DNA of 64,000 nt from Tepidanaerobacteraceae bacterium (GTDB lineage Bacteria > Bacillota > Thermosediminibacteria > Thermosediminibacterales > Tepidanaerobacteraceae), in contig JANLFP010000003.1 in NCBI GenBank assembly GCA_024655905.1, forward strand, positions 1 to 64,000. Direction: 5' to 3'. This document shows positions 1 through 8,880 of the stretch, piece by piece. Numbering within the stretch: the first letter of the stretch is position 1; every line of letters starts with the position of its first letter. The translations under genes and the position numbers were made by a program. The notes under the pieces were generated by a model. It had not been told where the DNA came from. It did not search any database and saw only the letters and a program-made list of their open reading frames with translations.

Positions 1-7
1 AAGGTGA

Positions 8-3000
8 CTTTCAGTCCCCTTGCTTTCGGGTCTTTATTTGGAACCCTTTTCATCTTGCGGGAACACCGTGACGTTCTTGTCCCTTTCAGTCCCCTTGCTT
101 TCGGGTCTTTATTTGGAACTATCCCGACGGTAGTTTTAAACCCGATCAGCCCGTCACCACTTTCAGTCCCCTTGCTTTCGGGTCTTTATTTGGAACACCT
201 TGCGTAAATTTGCCTTATGACCTCCACCGACAGCTTTCAGTCCCCTTGCTTTCGGGTCTTTATTTGGAACAATATAATAATGCAACCTATACACGGAGGT
301 GTAATAGACTTTCAGTCCCCTTGCTTTCGGGTCTTTATTTGGAACCCAATTTTGCTCAATTTTACTTAATAATTGAGCAAAATCTTTCAGTCCCCTTGCT
401 TTCGGGTCTTTATTTGGAACATCCAATAAATAATAATTTTAATGAGGCTGCAGATTTCTTTCAGTCCCCTTGCTTTCGGGTCTTTATTTGGAACGATAAT
501 ATATTAGATTTTATAAAAACACTTCCAATAGAACTTTCAGTCCCCTTGCTTTCGGGTCTTTATTTGGAACACCTTGTAATGTTTGTAACCCTTAAAAACA
601 ACAAAACTTTCAGTCCCCTTGCTTTCGGGTCTTTATTTGGAACGATGAACTTTATCGCTTTTTAGCTGGTCGAGTTGACCTTTCAGTCCCCTTGCTTTCG
701 GGTCTTTATTTGGAACCTCCTTCTCAACACTTAAAATATCCTCATCATGAAATTACTTTCAGTCCCCTTGCTTTCGGGTCTTTATTTGGAACTAAATGGT
801 GTTGCAGTAACACAAAGTGCTCAGGGTGGCTTTCAGTCCCCTTGCTTTCGGGTCTTTATTTGGAACTTGAGATTCTCAACAAATACATAATCAGGAAATG
901 TCTTTCAGTCCCCTTGCTTTCGGGTCTTTATTTGGAACCAAGGATAATGTGTAGTTTGTACAATGTAAAATACGAACTTTCAGTCCCCTTGCTTTCGGGT
1001 CTTTATTTGGAACTATCTACATACGGGGTGTTTCCCCGTGGCTATGGGTACTTTCAGTCCCCTTGCTTTCGGGTCTTTATTTGGAACGAACACGTCCTGC
1101 TCGACACCCTGAGTAGCTCTGCGCCCTTTCAGTCCCCTTGCTTTCGGGTCTTTATTTGGAACAGCTTGAGCAGAAGGCGTATGCGACAACGATAATTGAC
1201 TTTCAGTCCCCTTGCTTTCGGGTCTTTATTTGGAACCCTGCGGATATTCACCGTCTCCACCCGCCCCATCGAGGCTTTCAGTCCCCTTGCTTTCGGGTCT
1301 TTATTTGGAACCCTACAAACCCCCAGTTATGATAACGCTGAGCAAGAATCTTTCAGTCCCCTTGCTTTCGGGTCTTTATTTGGAACCCACTCATCCACCG
1401 GCAGTGGCTGCCCGCTTTGGTAAGCTTTCAGTCCCCTTGCTTTCGGGTCTTTATTTGGAACTTATTTAATTCCTTAAATATCACCTCCGCTTTTTCTTTG
1501 TCTTTCAGTCCCCTTGCTTTCGGGTCTTTATTTGGAACTTCCTTCTTCCTCCGCTCTCTAAGCCTTGGTATTCTTCTTTCAGTCCCCTTGCTTTCGGGTC
1601 TTTATTTGGAACTTCGGTTTTTAGGACCGAATCTGAAACGAATCCAGGACTTTCAGTCCCCTTGCTTTCGGGTCTTTATTTGGAACTTAACAGAAAAAAT
1701 CCATATTATGAAGCACAGCCACAACTTTCAGTCCCCTTGCTTTCGGGTCTTTATTTGGAACAAAAGAGGGAGGTAGAGGAAGATGCCTAAAGCAATATCT
1801 TTCAGTCCCCTTGCTTTCGGGTCTTTATTTGGAACAGCCTCAAAAGCGGCATTTACAGCGGCGTTTTTGCAAACTTTCAGTCCCCTTGCTTTCGGGTCTT
1901 TATTTGGAACTTTGGCAGTAGGTTGTCCGATATGAGGCCACTAATTGACTTTCAGTCCCCTTGCTTTCGGGTCTTTATTTGGAACTCCTTTTTCCAGTTC
2001 GATTTTGGCTCAGTCCGTGAAATACTTTCAGTCCCCTTGCTTTCGGGTCTTTATTTGGAACCCAGGAATAGTAATACGAATCGGGGAAATTGAGGTATTT
2101 TACTTTCAGTCCCCTTGCTTTCGGGTCTTTATTTGGAACTCGATATACCCGGCGGAAAAATCGCCGAGCTCATGTCTTTCAGTCCCCTTGCTTTCGGGTC
2201 TTTATTTGGAACTGTATATGCAGCAAACCCGGTTAAAACTGGGGCTGTTGCTTTCAGTCCCCTTGCTTTCGGGTCTTTATTTGGAACCAAATCATACAAC
2301 AAGTGTTAGGAGGTGGTCAAAATCTTTCAGTCCCCTTGCTTTCGGGTCTTTATTTGGAACTCAATTTCTACGTCCTCCCCGCCATCAAACGGTTGAACTT
2401 TCAGTCCCCTTGCTTTCGGGTCTTTATTTGGAACCTCCTTATTCCAATCATCTTCTTCAAATTCTGCCCTCTTTCAGTCCCCTTGCTTTCGGGTCTTTAT
2501 TTGGAACGCAGGCAGGGCTACGAAGGCAGGACCTTTCCGCAAGACTTTCAGTCCCCTTGCTTTCGGGTCTTTATTTGGAACGCTGCTTGAGTAACATTGC
2601 CACATTTGGCATATGCTTGCCTTTCAGTCCCCTTGCTTTCGGGTCTTTATTTGGAACTGCATTGCATTGTCAAGGTTTATACCTTCTGCTGTCGACTTTC
2701 AGTCCCCTTGCTTTCGGGTCTTTATTTGGAACCTAATGTCCTTTCAGTTCGTAACTGGTTGAACATGTCACTTTCAGTCCCCTTGCTTTCGGGTCTTTAT
2801 TTGGAACTACTCCCGTCAGCATCCTGTTTATTTCTGCCAACGTTTCTTTCAGTCCCCTTGCTTTCGGGTCTTTATTTGGAACCCACATAATTATCCCTCC
2901 TTAAAATGGCGCTTCGTCCTTTCAGTCCCCTTGCTTTCGGGTCTTTATTTGGAACTCCCTACGAGGAATTGAAACAACGTCGAGGTCGTGTGGTCTTTCA

Positions 3001-3328
3001 GTCCCCTTGCTTTCGGGTCTTTATTTGGAACATATATGAGCAGGTTGATTCAGCAACCTAAAGCCTTAGCTTTCAGTCCCCTTGCTTTCGGGTCTTTATT
3101 TGGAACTGTGAAGCTCCCGTCCAGCGTTTCGGCCATGGACTTTACTTTCAGTCCCCTTGCTTTCGGGTCTTTATTTGGAACATAACTAAAAATGGAGATT
3201 TTAAAGCTATAGGCTTTACTTTCAGTCCCCTTGCTTTCGGGTCTTTATTTGGAACGCAAGAACATGCATAGGGTCTATATCCGCAGGGATGCTTTCAGTC
3301 CCCTTGCTTTCGGGTCTTTATTTGGAAC
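8..3328 (-). CRISPR. CRISPR array, 45 repeats and 44 spacers, continuing left of the window
   Basis: A 37-nt repeat occurs 45 times without a visible mismatch. On the plus strand it begins CTTTCAGTCCCC and ends TTATTTGGAAC. The first copy is 8-44, the last 3292-3328. Spacers are 35-41 nt, mostly 37-38. The reverse complement begins GTTCCAAATAAAG and ends GGGGACTGAAAG; a GAAAG/GAAAC end is typical of the 3' (crRNA 5' handle) end of type I repeats. I therefore infer that the array is read on the minus strand, with the leader on the right next to the cas genes and the youngest spacers near 3.3 kb. The 7 bases before the first repeat look like part of a spacer, so the array probably runs off the left edge. 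Peptides read from this region are translations of the repeat, not genes. Confidence 0.98.
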
Positions 3329-3647
3329 CGACCGGAAATGCTCGGGGGAATCCTTTATCATTCGGGCATTTCCTGGTTTTTGTTTTCAATGTTCAGGGCT
3401 AAAATATTCGTTTTAGATAGTTCTGTATAAAAACATGAGACATCTTCGAAAAAATTGCAGTGGATAAAAATTCTTTTGTATCAATATTTTTATCGAACCT
3501 ATAACTGCTTTCTGAATATTAAATATGGCAATATTTAGGTGACATAAGCAGCATCTTCGAAAATATTTTATTCCAATTTGATTATTATCTTCATTCTAGT
3601 AAAACTCAACACAAAAAGCAACTGTCTTTTAAGCTTAGTGCTTAAAC
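3329..3647 (-). promoter_or_regulatory. Probable CRISPR leader
   Basis: About 320 bp of AT-rich, gene-free DNA lie between the last repeat and the end of csa1. With the array read on the minus strand this is where a leader belongs. Two things stand out. An inverted repeat GGAAATGCTCG (3334-3344) and CGGGCATTTCC (3363-3373), 10 of 11 positions paired, sits five bases from the first repeat. A direct repeat CATCTTCGAAAA occurs at 3441-3452 and 3552-3563. I could not pick out a convincing -35/-10 pair. The leader role is inferred from position and composition. Confidence 0.7.
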
Positions 3648-4565
3648 TTAATGGCAATCGGCATAATATGGGCAGGTATCATAACATTCTTCAGCCAAGC
3701 CGGGATCAATACCTTCAAAAACCATATGCATCCTTTCATCCCTTTCCTCGATAAACCATTCTCGCAGTTCATCATCTATTATATGAAAATCTTTTTCGAT
3801 AATTAATCGGTTGTTTTTAAAATTACCATAAACTATACATCCCACATTTACGGGGAATTCGAATACGCTTTCCATCACCAGTGCATAGCCGGTGGTACAA
3901 AGCCTGTGAAAATCCTTCTTTTTCCCGAATTTCAAATCCACTACCATGGGCTCGGACATGGTGAAAGCATCTGCACTCAAATATTTGCTCAATCCAAGAA
4001 ATGAGCCATCCAATTTTTGTTCCACCACTACCGGCAAGGCCAGGGATATGAGGCTATCTTCATTTATATACGGCTGTCTTGACAATACATCCTGTATTCG
4101 GCTTATTACTTGGCCGTATTCATAATTCCAGATGAAATTAACTTTGTTCTTTGCATCTTCCATTTCTTCCGGCGAAATGAGGTCTTTTCTTCGATCTAAT
4201 GGCGAAAAGTCCACCTTTTTTAATTCCTCGAACACATCATTGCATTTTCCTATACCATTTATGTAGATTAGCCTTTTTGCCTTAATAATGAAATTTACCA
4301 GAGCCTCATGGAATATAACGCCAAGTATCATATCCAAATTTTGTTTGGCTTTAACATTTTCGACTTTCCTTAAATATACATCCCTGCAGGTAGAGCAATA
4401 TTTATTAGCTATTTCATATAGCGGAAGTTTAATATCATAAATTGGTGCCAGGGGCGGTTGATTCCAGTTCCAGCCTCTTAAATCTTCATCTATATGAATT
4501 TTGCGGGATTTGGGGAGATAACCTTTTAATAAGTGCTTTTTTTCTTCGGAATTTAAAAAATACAC
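3648..4565 (-). CDS. csa1: CRISPR-associated protein Csa1 (Cas4-like nuclease)
   Basis: A 305-aa protein of the Csa1 family, a Cas4 relative best known from type I-A loci, thought to help trim and orient prespacers during adaptation. Visible features are an N-terminal YCSTCRDVY block (C57, C60), a PD-(D/E)XK-like VVDLKFGKKKDF motif near residue 210 and a C-terminal cysteine cluster (C294, C298, C304). The last would hold an iron-sulfur cluster together with the N-terminal cysteines. The GTG start follows GAGGTGAT. It is the last gene of the cas operon, 4 bp after cas4 and next to the leader. Finding both Csa1 and Cas4 beside a type I-D effector is unusual. Confidence 0.85.
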   Translation of the reverse strand: MYFLNSEEKKHLLKGYLPKSRKIHIDEDLRGWNWNQPPLAPIYDIKLPLYEIANKYCSTCRDVYLRKVENVKAKQNLDMILGVIFHEALVNFIIKAKRLIYINGIGKCNDVFEELKKVDFSPLDRRKDLISPEEMEDAKNKVNFIWNYEYGQVISRIQDVLSRQPYINEDSLISLALPVVVEQKLDGSFLGLSKYLSADAFTMSEPMVVDLKFGKKKDFHRLCTTGYALVMESVFEFPVNVGCIVYGNFKNNRLIIEKDFHIIDDELREWFIEERDERMHMVFEGIDPGLAEECYDTCPYYADCH

Positions 4566-4569
4566 TTTA

Positions 4570-5181
4570 TCACCTCACGTCTTTGCAGTAATTTTTATAT
4601 TCGCAATCCCAGCAGCGCCTTACGGACCTTGCTTCGGGGAATTTTTCACGTTTTATCATATTATAAATAGCACTTATGACCTTCTTCACATAAATCCTCA
4701 TACTGTCGGTAATGGTTACCACTTGTATATCTTTGTTGGGAATAGTATATATAAATCCGCGTCGGACGGGTTTATTATAATGTTCTTCCAGTAGCATCGC
4801 ATAAGCTACCAGTTGGTACTTATGGTTTTGCTGGATTTGATGAACGGTATTTTTAAACTCCACCGGATAATACTCTTTCAAATTTCCTTTTTTAAACTCG
4901 ATGACCATGTCAATAAGGCCGCTTAATCCCAATCTTTCCGAATAGACCGGTAGATGGAATATCCTTTCCCCTTCTTCAAATCCGTATGAGACGAGCTTTC
5001 TTCTTTTTTCCAGCCTATCTATCTCCAAATGCCGATCTTTCCCATGTTCCATTTTAAATGTAGGTTTTTTATTGACCGGTAAAACATATGTATAATAGAT
5101 GATCCTGGGGCAGTAAACATATTGTTTTATATCAGTTACAGTTAAATTAAACCGATATTCGGAGCTGTTATCCTGGTTCAT
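4570..5181 (-). CDS. cas4: CRISPR-associated exonuclease Cas4
   Basis: A 203-aa Cas4, a RecB-type nuclease that trims prespacers and selects those with a correct PAM before Cas1-Cas2 integration. It has C24 in YCPRIIYY, the nuclease core GLIDMVIEF followed by EYYPVEFKN (acidic residues and the E-x-K lysine), and the C-terminal cluster C190-x2-C193-x5-C199 that completes a 4Fe-4S site. Length is normal. Its start overlaps the end of cas2 by 14 bp, so the two are probably translationally coupled. Family assignment is firm; the enzymatic details are known of the family and not tested here. Confidence 0.93.
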   Translation of the reverse strand: MNQDNSSEYRFNLTVTDIKQYVYCPRIIYYTYVLPVNKKPTFKMEHGKDRHLEIDRLEKRRKLVSYGFEEGERIFHLPVYSERLGLSGLIDMVIEFKKGNLKEYYPVEFKNTVHQIQQNHKYQLVAYAMLLEEHYNKPVRRGFIYTIPNKDIQVVTITDSMRIYVKKVISAIYNMIKREKFPEARSVRRCWDCEYKNYCKDVR

Positions 5182-5437
5182 TTACATGCTCCTCTTCATT
5201 GATGATTGTCTTTCGTAATTGAAAATCTCTATCGCATAAGGGGAATATTTGAATATTACCTGGTTTCATTCCCAGGATTTTTTTAAGCCTCAAACGCAGT
5301 TCTTCTCGGCGGTTATGGTTTATATCTCCCAAAAATGCGCTTTTTTGAATCCTTGTGAGGCCATAATCTTTGCAAGCTTCTCCAACTTTATTCCTTATTT
5401 TGTCGGAAGTTATGTCGAATATAACCAGTGTCTGCAT
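5168..5437 (-). CDS. cas2: CRISPR-associated endoribonuclease Cas2
   Basis: An 89-aa Cas2, the ferredoxin-fold dimer that bridges two Cas1 dimers in the spacer integrase. It opens with MQTLVIFDIT, carrying the conserved Asp at position 8, and contains RIQKSAFLGDI, the usual second strand and turn. Length is typical. It lies 9 bp after cas1 and overlaps cas4, which places it firmly in the adaptation part of the operon. Confidence 0.93.
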   Translation of the reverse strand: MQTLVIFDITSDKIRNKVGEACKDYGLTRIQKSAFLGDINHNRREELRLRLKKILGMKPGNIQIFPLCDRDFQLRKTIINEEEHVNEPG

Positions 5438-5446
5438 ATCATAACC

Positions 5447-6454
5447 CTACCATTTGCCTACAAAGGCCTTATATTTACTTTCACCCCGCAGGAATGTAGC
5501 TATATGTCGGGCCTGCTTCTGAATGATGGATTTTAAAGTAAACCTCTTACCATCAAAAGTTTCTACCGATTCCAGCCTTTCTTTAAATTTTTCAATCAAC
5601 GTTTTCCTGGTGGTATCGGTAAGCTTGCCATCTTTTATCTCGATTTCGGTTCCTTTTTGGATTATGGCGATTACTACCCTATCCACCACTTGCTGCCGGA
5701 ACTCTTCGGTTACATCAAGTACCAAAGAAGGCTTGCCTGGCCTGTCCACATGCATAAATCCGGCAAAGGGGTCAAGTCCTGCCAGGACCAATGCTCCCCA
5801 TACCTGGGAATAAAGCATGCCATAGCCGTAATTTAGTGCGGAATTTACCGGGTCCTGAGCTCCCCGGTGCTCTCTACCGTTAAAGTCCTGTTTATCCGCA
5901 AAAATGACTCCCACCATTTCCCAATATATATCGGCAGCCCTGCCTTCTATGGATAAAAACTGTGGCCTTATATCATCGATTTTGTCCGCATCTTGCTGGA
6001 AAAGCTCTTTTATATGATTTTCCATTTTTGAAATTCCATCATATATTTGTCTATAAACCTCCGGATGGGTTTCCTTTCTATGGCGAGCAAAATATTTTAA
6101 GACATTTTGCTGGTTTTTTATCTTGCCTTTTATTATTTCTCTAGTGAGCTCTACTCCCCGCTTGTCGTTATAAGCAGCAAGTTGTTCCCTGCGGGTCATT
6201 ACCGTCCCTGTCAGATTTGGCGAAGATATCTGGGCATAAGGCTGACCGTTGAATGTCAAAAAATTTATCTGGATGCCCCGCTCCATGCATTCCTGAATTA
6301 CATCGGTTGTGATAGAAACCCCTGAAGATGTTATAGTTATTTGTGATATATCAAAAAGCGGAGTTTCCTGCACCACCTCACCTTTTTTCCTTATTATAAG
6401 CCGCTCGCTTTTTTTGCCGAGAGAAACGCCGAAGTCGTCGATGATTATGTCCAT
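5447..6454 (-). CDS. cas1: CRISPR-associated integrase Cas1
   Basis: A 335-aa Cas1, the metal-dependent integrase that inserts new spacers at the leader end. Catalytic residues are visible: E170 in SIEGRAADIYW, H235 in GFMHVDRPGKPSLVLDVTEEFR, and D247/E250 in the same block. Length and the whole all-alpha C-terminal domain are normal. It is the first adaptation gene after the effector genes, from which it is separated by a 70-bp gap containing a 9-bp hairpin. The ATG start is supported by the good N-terminal match (MDIIIDDFGVSLGKKSERLIIR). Confidence 0.96.
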   Translation of the reverse strand: MDIIIDDFGVSLGKKSERLIIRKKGEVVQETPLFDISQITITSSGVSITTDVIQECMERGIQINFLTFNGQPYAQISSPNLTGTVMTRREQLAAYNDKRGVELTREIIKGKIKNQQNVLKYFARHRKETHPEVYRQIYDGISKMENHIKELFQQDADKIDDIRPQFLSIEGRAADIYWEMVGVIFADKQDFNGREHRGAQDPVNSALNYGYGMLYSQVWGALVLAGLDPFAGFMHVDRPGKPSLVLDVTEEFRQQVVDRVVIAIIQKGTEIEIKDGKLTDTTRKTLIEKFKERLESVETFDGKRFTLKSIIQKQARHIATFLRGESKYKAFVGKW

Positions 6455-6495
6455 AGGATCGCTCCATTTTTAAGAAATATAATAAAACAAGGGTA

Positions 6496-6518
6496 GCCCG
6501 ATTGAAAATCAATCGGGC
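6496..6518 (-). promoter_or_regulatory. Hairpin between effector and adaptation genes
   Basis: A perfect 9-bp stem (GCCCGATTG / CAATCGGGC) with a 5-nt loop lies in the only sizeable gap inside the operon, between csc1 and cas1. On the transcribed strand a looser T-rich stretch (TTGTTTTATT) follows only after a few bases, so it is at best a weak terminator. It may lower adaptation gene expression or stabilise the effector mRNA end. Confidence 0.6.
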
Positions 6519-6524
6519 AGGTGT

Positions 6525-7265
6525 TCACAGTAATATTTCTTTAGGAACATAGTCGATAGGATAAGAAAATTGTTTGTCTCCAAAATTGCAGTTAAATATC
6601 TCTTTGTTGTAATATCCGCTGATTAATAGATACCGCATTGTGATGGCATGAATATTATATTCTGAAAAATATATAATGTCATCCCGAGCCACTTGTGTTG
6701 GTACAATCTTGCCACTATTTAAAATTTCACAAAACATTACTTCTGAAAGATCCGTTATTTGAAACATGGTCCTTTTTTTGCCCATTAAATATATCGAACC
6801 CTTATTATAACTTTGAAGCAATCTTTTATCAGCAGAAACCCCATAGGTTACAATATAATTATTCGGCAAAATAGTCTCCATGGAACCATAGGTCGGCGAT
6901 GACTTGCGGTTTTTACCGCCACCTGTCCCCGGATAATCTTCATCCAGAACATTAAACATATTAACATCGATAGTCGTCTTATTTTTCGTCAAAAACTTAT
7001 CATGTATTTTATATACAAACATTCCGGGTGAAAACCATATTGGAAAATTTTTAATATCATAGGTCGAAATAAAATCGTATTCATCCGATTTTAAATCAAT
7101 GTATTTCGGTTCTCGCGTTATTTCTCTTGTCAATCCTGCATAAAGGGCTTCCGAAGTCAAAAAAAGATTTGTTTTATATTTCGACCCGAAATCTGAGCTT
7201 ATGGTTAAAAATCTCCCGCAGTTACGGAGCTCAAACCTTCTACAATAAATGTTCATTATACTCAC
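6525..7265 (-). CDS. csc1: Type I-D Cascade subunit Csc1 (Cas5-like)
   Basis: A 246-aa protein placed directly after csc2 with a 4-bp overlap, the normal position of Csc1. Csc1 is the Cas5-type RAMP subunit that caps the 5' handle of the crRNA in the type I-D complex. The sequence is diverged. I recognise the general Csc1 layout, with a conserved core near YLMGKKRTMFQITDLSE (about residues 155-172) and an N-terminal beta-rich region. The glycine-rich PGTGGGKNRKSSP loop near 112-124 could be a RAMP-type RNA-contacting loop (inference). Assignment rests on both sequence and position. Confidence 0.78.
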   Translation of the reverse strand: MSIMNIYCRRFELRNCGRFLTISSDFGSKYKTNLFLTSEALYAGLTREITREPKYIDLKSDEYDFISTYDIKNFPIWFSPGMFVYKIHDKFLTKNKTTIDVNMFNVLDEDYPGTGGGKNRKSSPTYGSMETILPNNYIVTYGVSADKRLLQSYNKGSIYLMGKKRTMFQITDLSEVMFCEILNSGKIVPTQVARDDIIYFSEYNIHAITMRYLLISGYYNKEIFNCNFGDKQFSYPIDYVPKEILL

Positions 7266-8239
7266 CCTTTTAGTATATCAAAATATTTTTTGAACTCCTG
7301 GATAAGATTTTCCGTCATTTGATCGATCTCCCCTCCGAAGACTGTGACAGGTTCCGAAGAATTACCTTCAAATTCGACTCCAGGAGAGGTTGCGTTAAAT
7401 TTGGTTCTGATTTTATCTATAGAATAATCCGGGCCGGCCCATTCAAGCATATCCAGAACAGAGAAACGGGGATAGCCGGTGGAAACAGCCAAAAATTCAG
7501 TATCAAATTTACCATGGTTGGCCGAATATTTGCCGTATCCATGCTGATCAGCTATTTTCACTGCCTTTATGTAACCTATGACGTCAAGAAATGTCGAGTT
7601 TTCAATTATGGTTATAAATGGGAAGTGTATCCCCGCTTTTACATATTCATATTGATGATAAGAGTCGGATCCTCTCTTCTTATTTAAGTCTTCAGATACC
7701 GTGTTACCTATAGCCATTCCCTCATCACTGCCCTCCATGGCTACCGCAAGTTCGGTTGGTTCTATAGAATAAGTATCGAAATATCTTATTCTGGAAAAGA
7801 CCGCACCCTTCCCTGCTTCTAAACCGCCAAAAAGTGAGCAGTTCCAGCATGTCAAGCATAATCCGTCAGGAATAATGCAGCCGCCTTCTTTCCCGAAATA
7901 TTTTTTAAAAGCTTCATCCCATGCCATGTCACTATTGGCCTCCAACAATTCCCTGAACATAGACATGTGGGCTCGTCTTTCTATGCCTTTAAGTTTTCGG
8001 CCAATAAACTCAGCTCTATTTGAATCTAATAAATCCACTTTATCGACAAATGTATCGGTGGAATAGCCCTCGTGGGATACAGGCAAAAACCGTGAAGCAG
8101 TCGTTTTTATACCGACTATAGTTGCTACTTTTTTTACCATGGAGGCTTTCACGACTTTTTTCCCTTTTTCAAGAGAAATAGGTTCAAGGACATCTTTGAT
8201 ATCGGATAACTGGCTTTTAAACATTTCAAAATTATTCAT
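7262..8239 (-). CDS. csc2: Type I-D Cascade backbone subunit Csc2 (Cas7-like)
   Basis: A 325-aa Csc2, the Cas7-type protein that polymerises along the crRNA to form the I-D backbone. Family landmarks are TTASRFLPVSHEGYSTDTF near the N-terminus (about 47-65), the cysteine motif DGLCLTCWNCSLFGG near residue 130, and SRIRYFDTYSIEP further on. Length is typical. It overlaps the upstream small gene by 8 bp and csc1 by 4 bp, so all three are probably coupled. This is the clearest marker that the locus is type I-D. Confidence 0.92.
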   Translation of the reverse strand: MNNFEMFKSQLSDIKDVLEPISLEKGKKVVKASMVKKVATIVGIKTTASRFLPVSHEGYSTDTFVDKVDLLDSNRAEFIGRKLKGIERRAHMSMFRELLEANSDMAWDEAFKKYFGKEGGCIIPDGLCLTCWNCSLFGGLEAGKGAVFSRIRYFDTYSIEPTELAVAMEGSDEGMAIGNTVSEDLNKKRGSDSYHQYEYVKAGIHFPFITIIENSTFLDVIGYIKAVKIADQHGYGKYSANHGKFDTEFLAVSTGYPRFSVLDMLEWAGPDYSIDKIRTKFNATSPGVEFEGNSSEPVTVFGGEIDQMTENLIQEFKKYFDILKG

Positions 8240-8876
8240 TATTATTGACCTCCTCTACATTTTCAGTAGGTTTTTCATCTAAAACATTTTCATAATACTT
8301 TTTGGTATCGATAAATTTACGTTTTGCGTCTTTAACAATGTTTTCCCATTCACCATTAGAAAATTTGATTTGTAAATCTTTAACCCTTTCATCTCCTTCA
8401 ATAATATTTTCAAAGTTTTCAATGCCATAATTTATATCTTTTCCTTTATCTTTCAGTAAATCTACTACAATCATGGATAATTCTCTTCTAGGATATAGAT
8501 AACCGAAAATCCTGGCATAGAGGCTTCCTCGTAAATGCTGAATTAGTATCTTTTTGCTTTTCCCCTGAAAAAATTCCGGGTTTTTATCTATCCATTTTTC
8601 CAAACTTTTTAATACCGGAAAGTATTTTTCCTTTTTATAATTGGATTCATCGCCGGGAGTATCCCTTAAAAGTTTGCTTTCCCATTCACTGAATGCAATT
8701 TTGGGATCCTCATACCTTTGAAGATAACCGAAAAATAATCTAGGATATTTTTCTAATTTGGTAGGAGTTGATTCTTTTGACCTCAAAGATATGGGTAGAT
8801 GGCCTAAAGTATCTATGGTTTGAAAAATCAAATTACAAAACTCATTTACTTTAATTTCATCCAACATCACACTCAT
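8232..8876 (-). CDS. Probable separate type I-D small subunit (Cas11d-like)
   Basis: A 214-aa, highly charged, mostly helical-looking protein without a motif I can name. It sits 4 bp after cas10d and overlaps csc2 by 8 bp. In described type I-D systems the small subunit Cas11d is made by internal translation of the 3' part of cas10d. Here cas10d is short (711 aa) and this extra gene follows it, so the simplest reading is that the C-terminal Cas11 domain has become its own gene. This is inferred from order, size and character, not from recognised homology. The C-terminus is acidic and low-complexity (ENVEEVNNNE). Confidence 0.55.
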   Translation of the reverse strand: MSVMLDEIKVNEFCNLIFQTIDTLGHLPISLRSKESTPTKLEKYPRLFFGYLQRYEDPKIAFSEWESKLLRDTPGDESNYKKEKYFPVLKSLEKWIDKNPEFFQGKSKKILIQHLRGSLYARIFGYLYPRRELSMIVVDLLKDKGKDINYGIENFENIIEGDERVKDLQIKFSNGEWENIVKDAKRKFIDTKKYYENVLDEKPTENVEEVNNNE

Positions 8877-8880
8877 AATC

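Noticed and set aside
4-3416. Many open frames in the array with peptides such as SPLAFGSLFG, PLLSGLYLE and QSPCFRVFIW
   Set aside because: They are the three translations of the CRISPR repeat joined by spacers; they have no independent starts or family similarity.
6496-6518. Hairpin between csc1 and cas1 as a full terminator
   Set aside because: No immediate T-run on the transcribed strand; the operon probably continues, so it is listed as a regulatory hairpin only.
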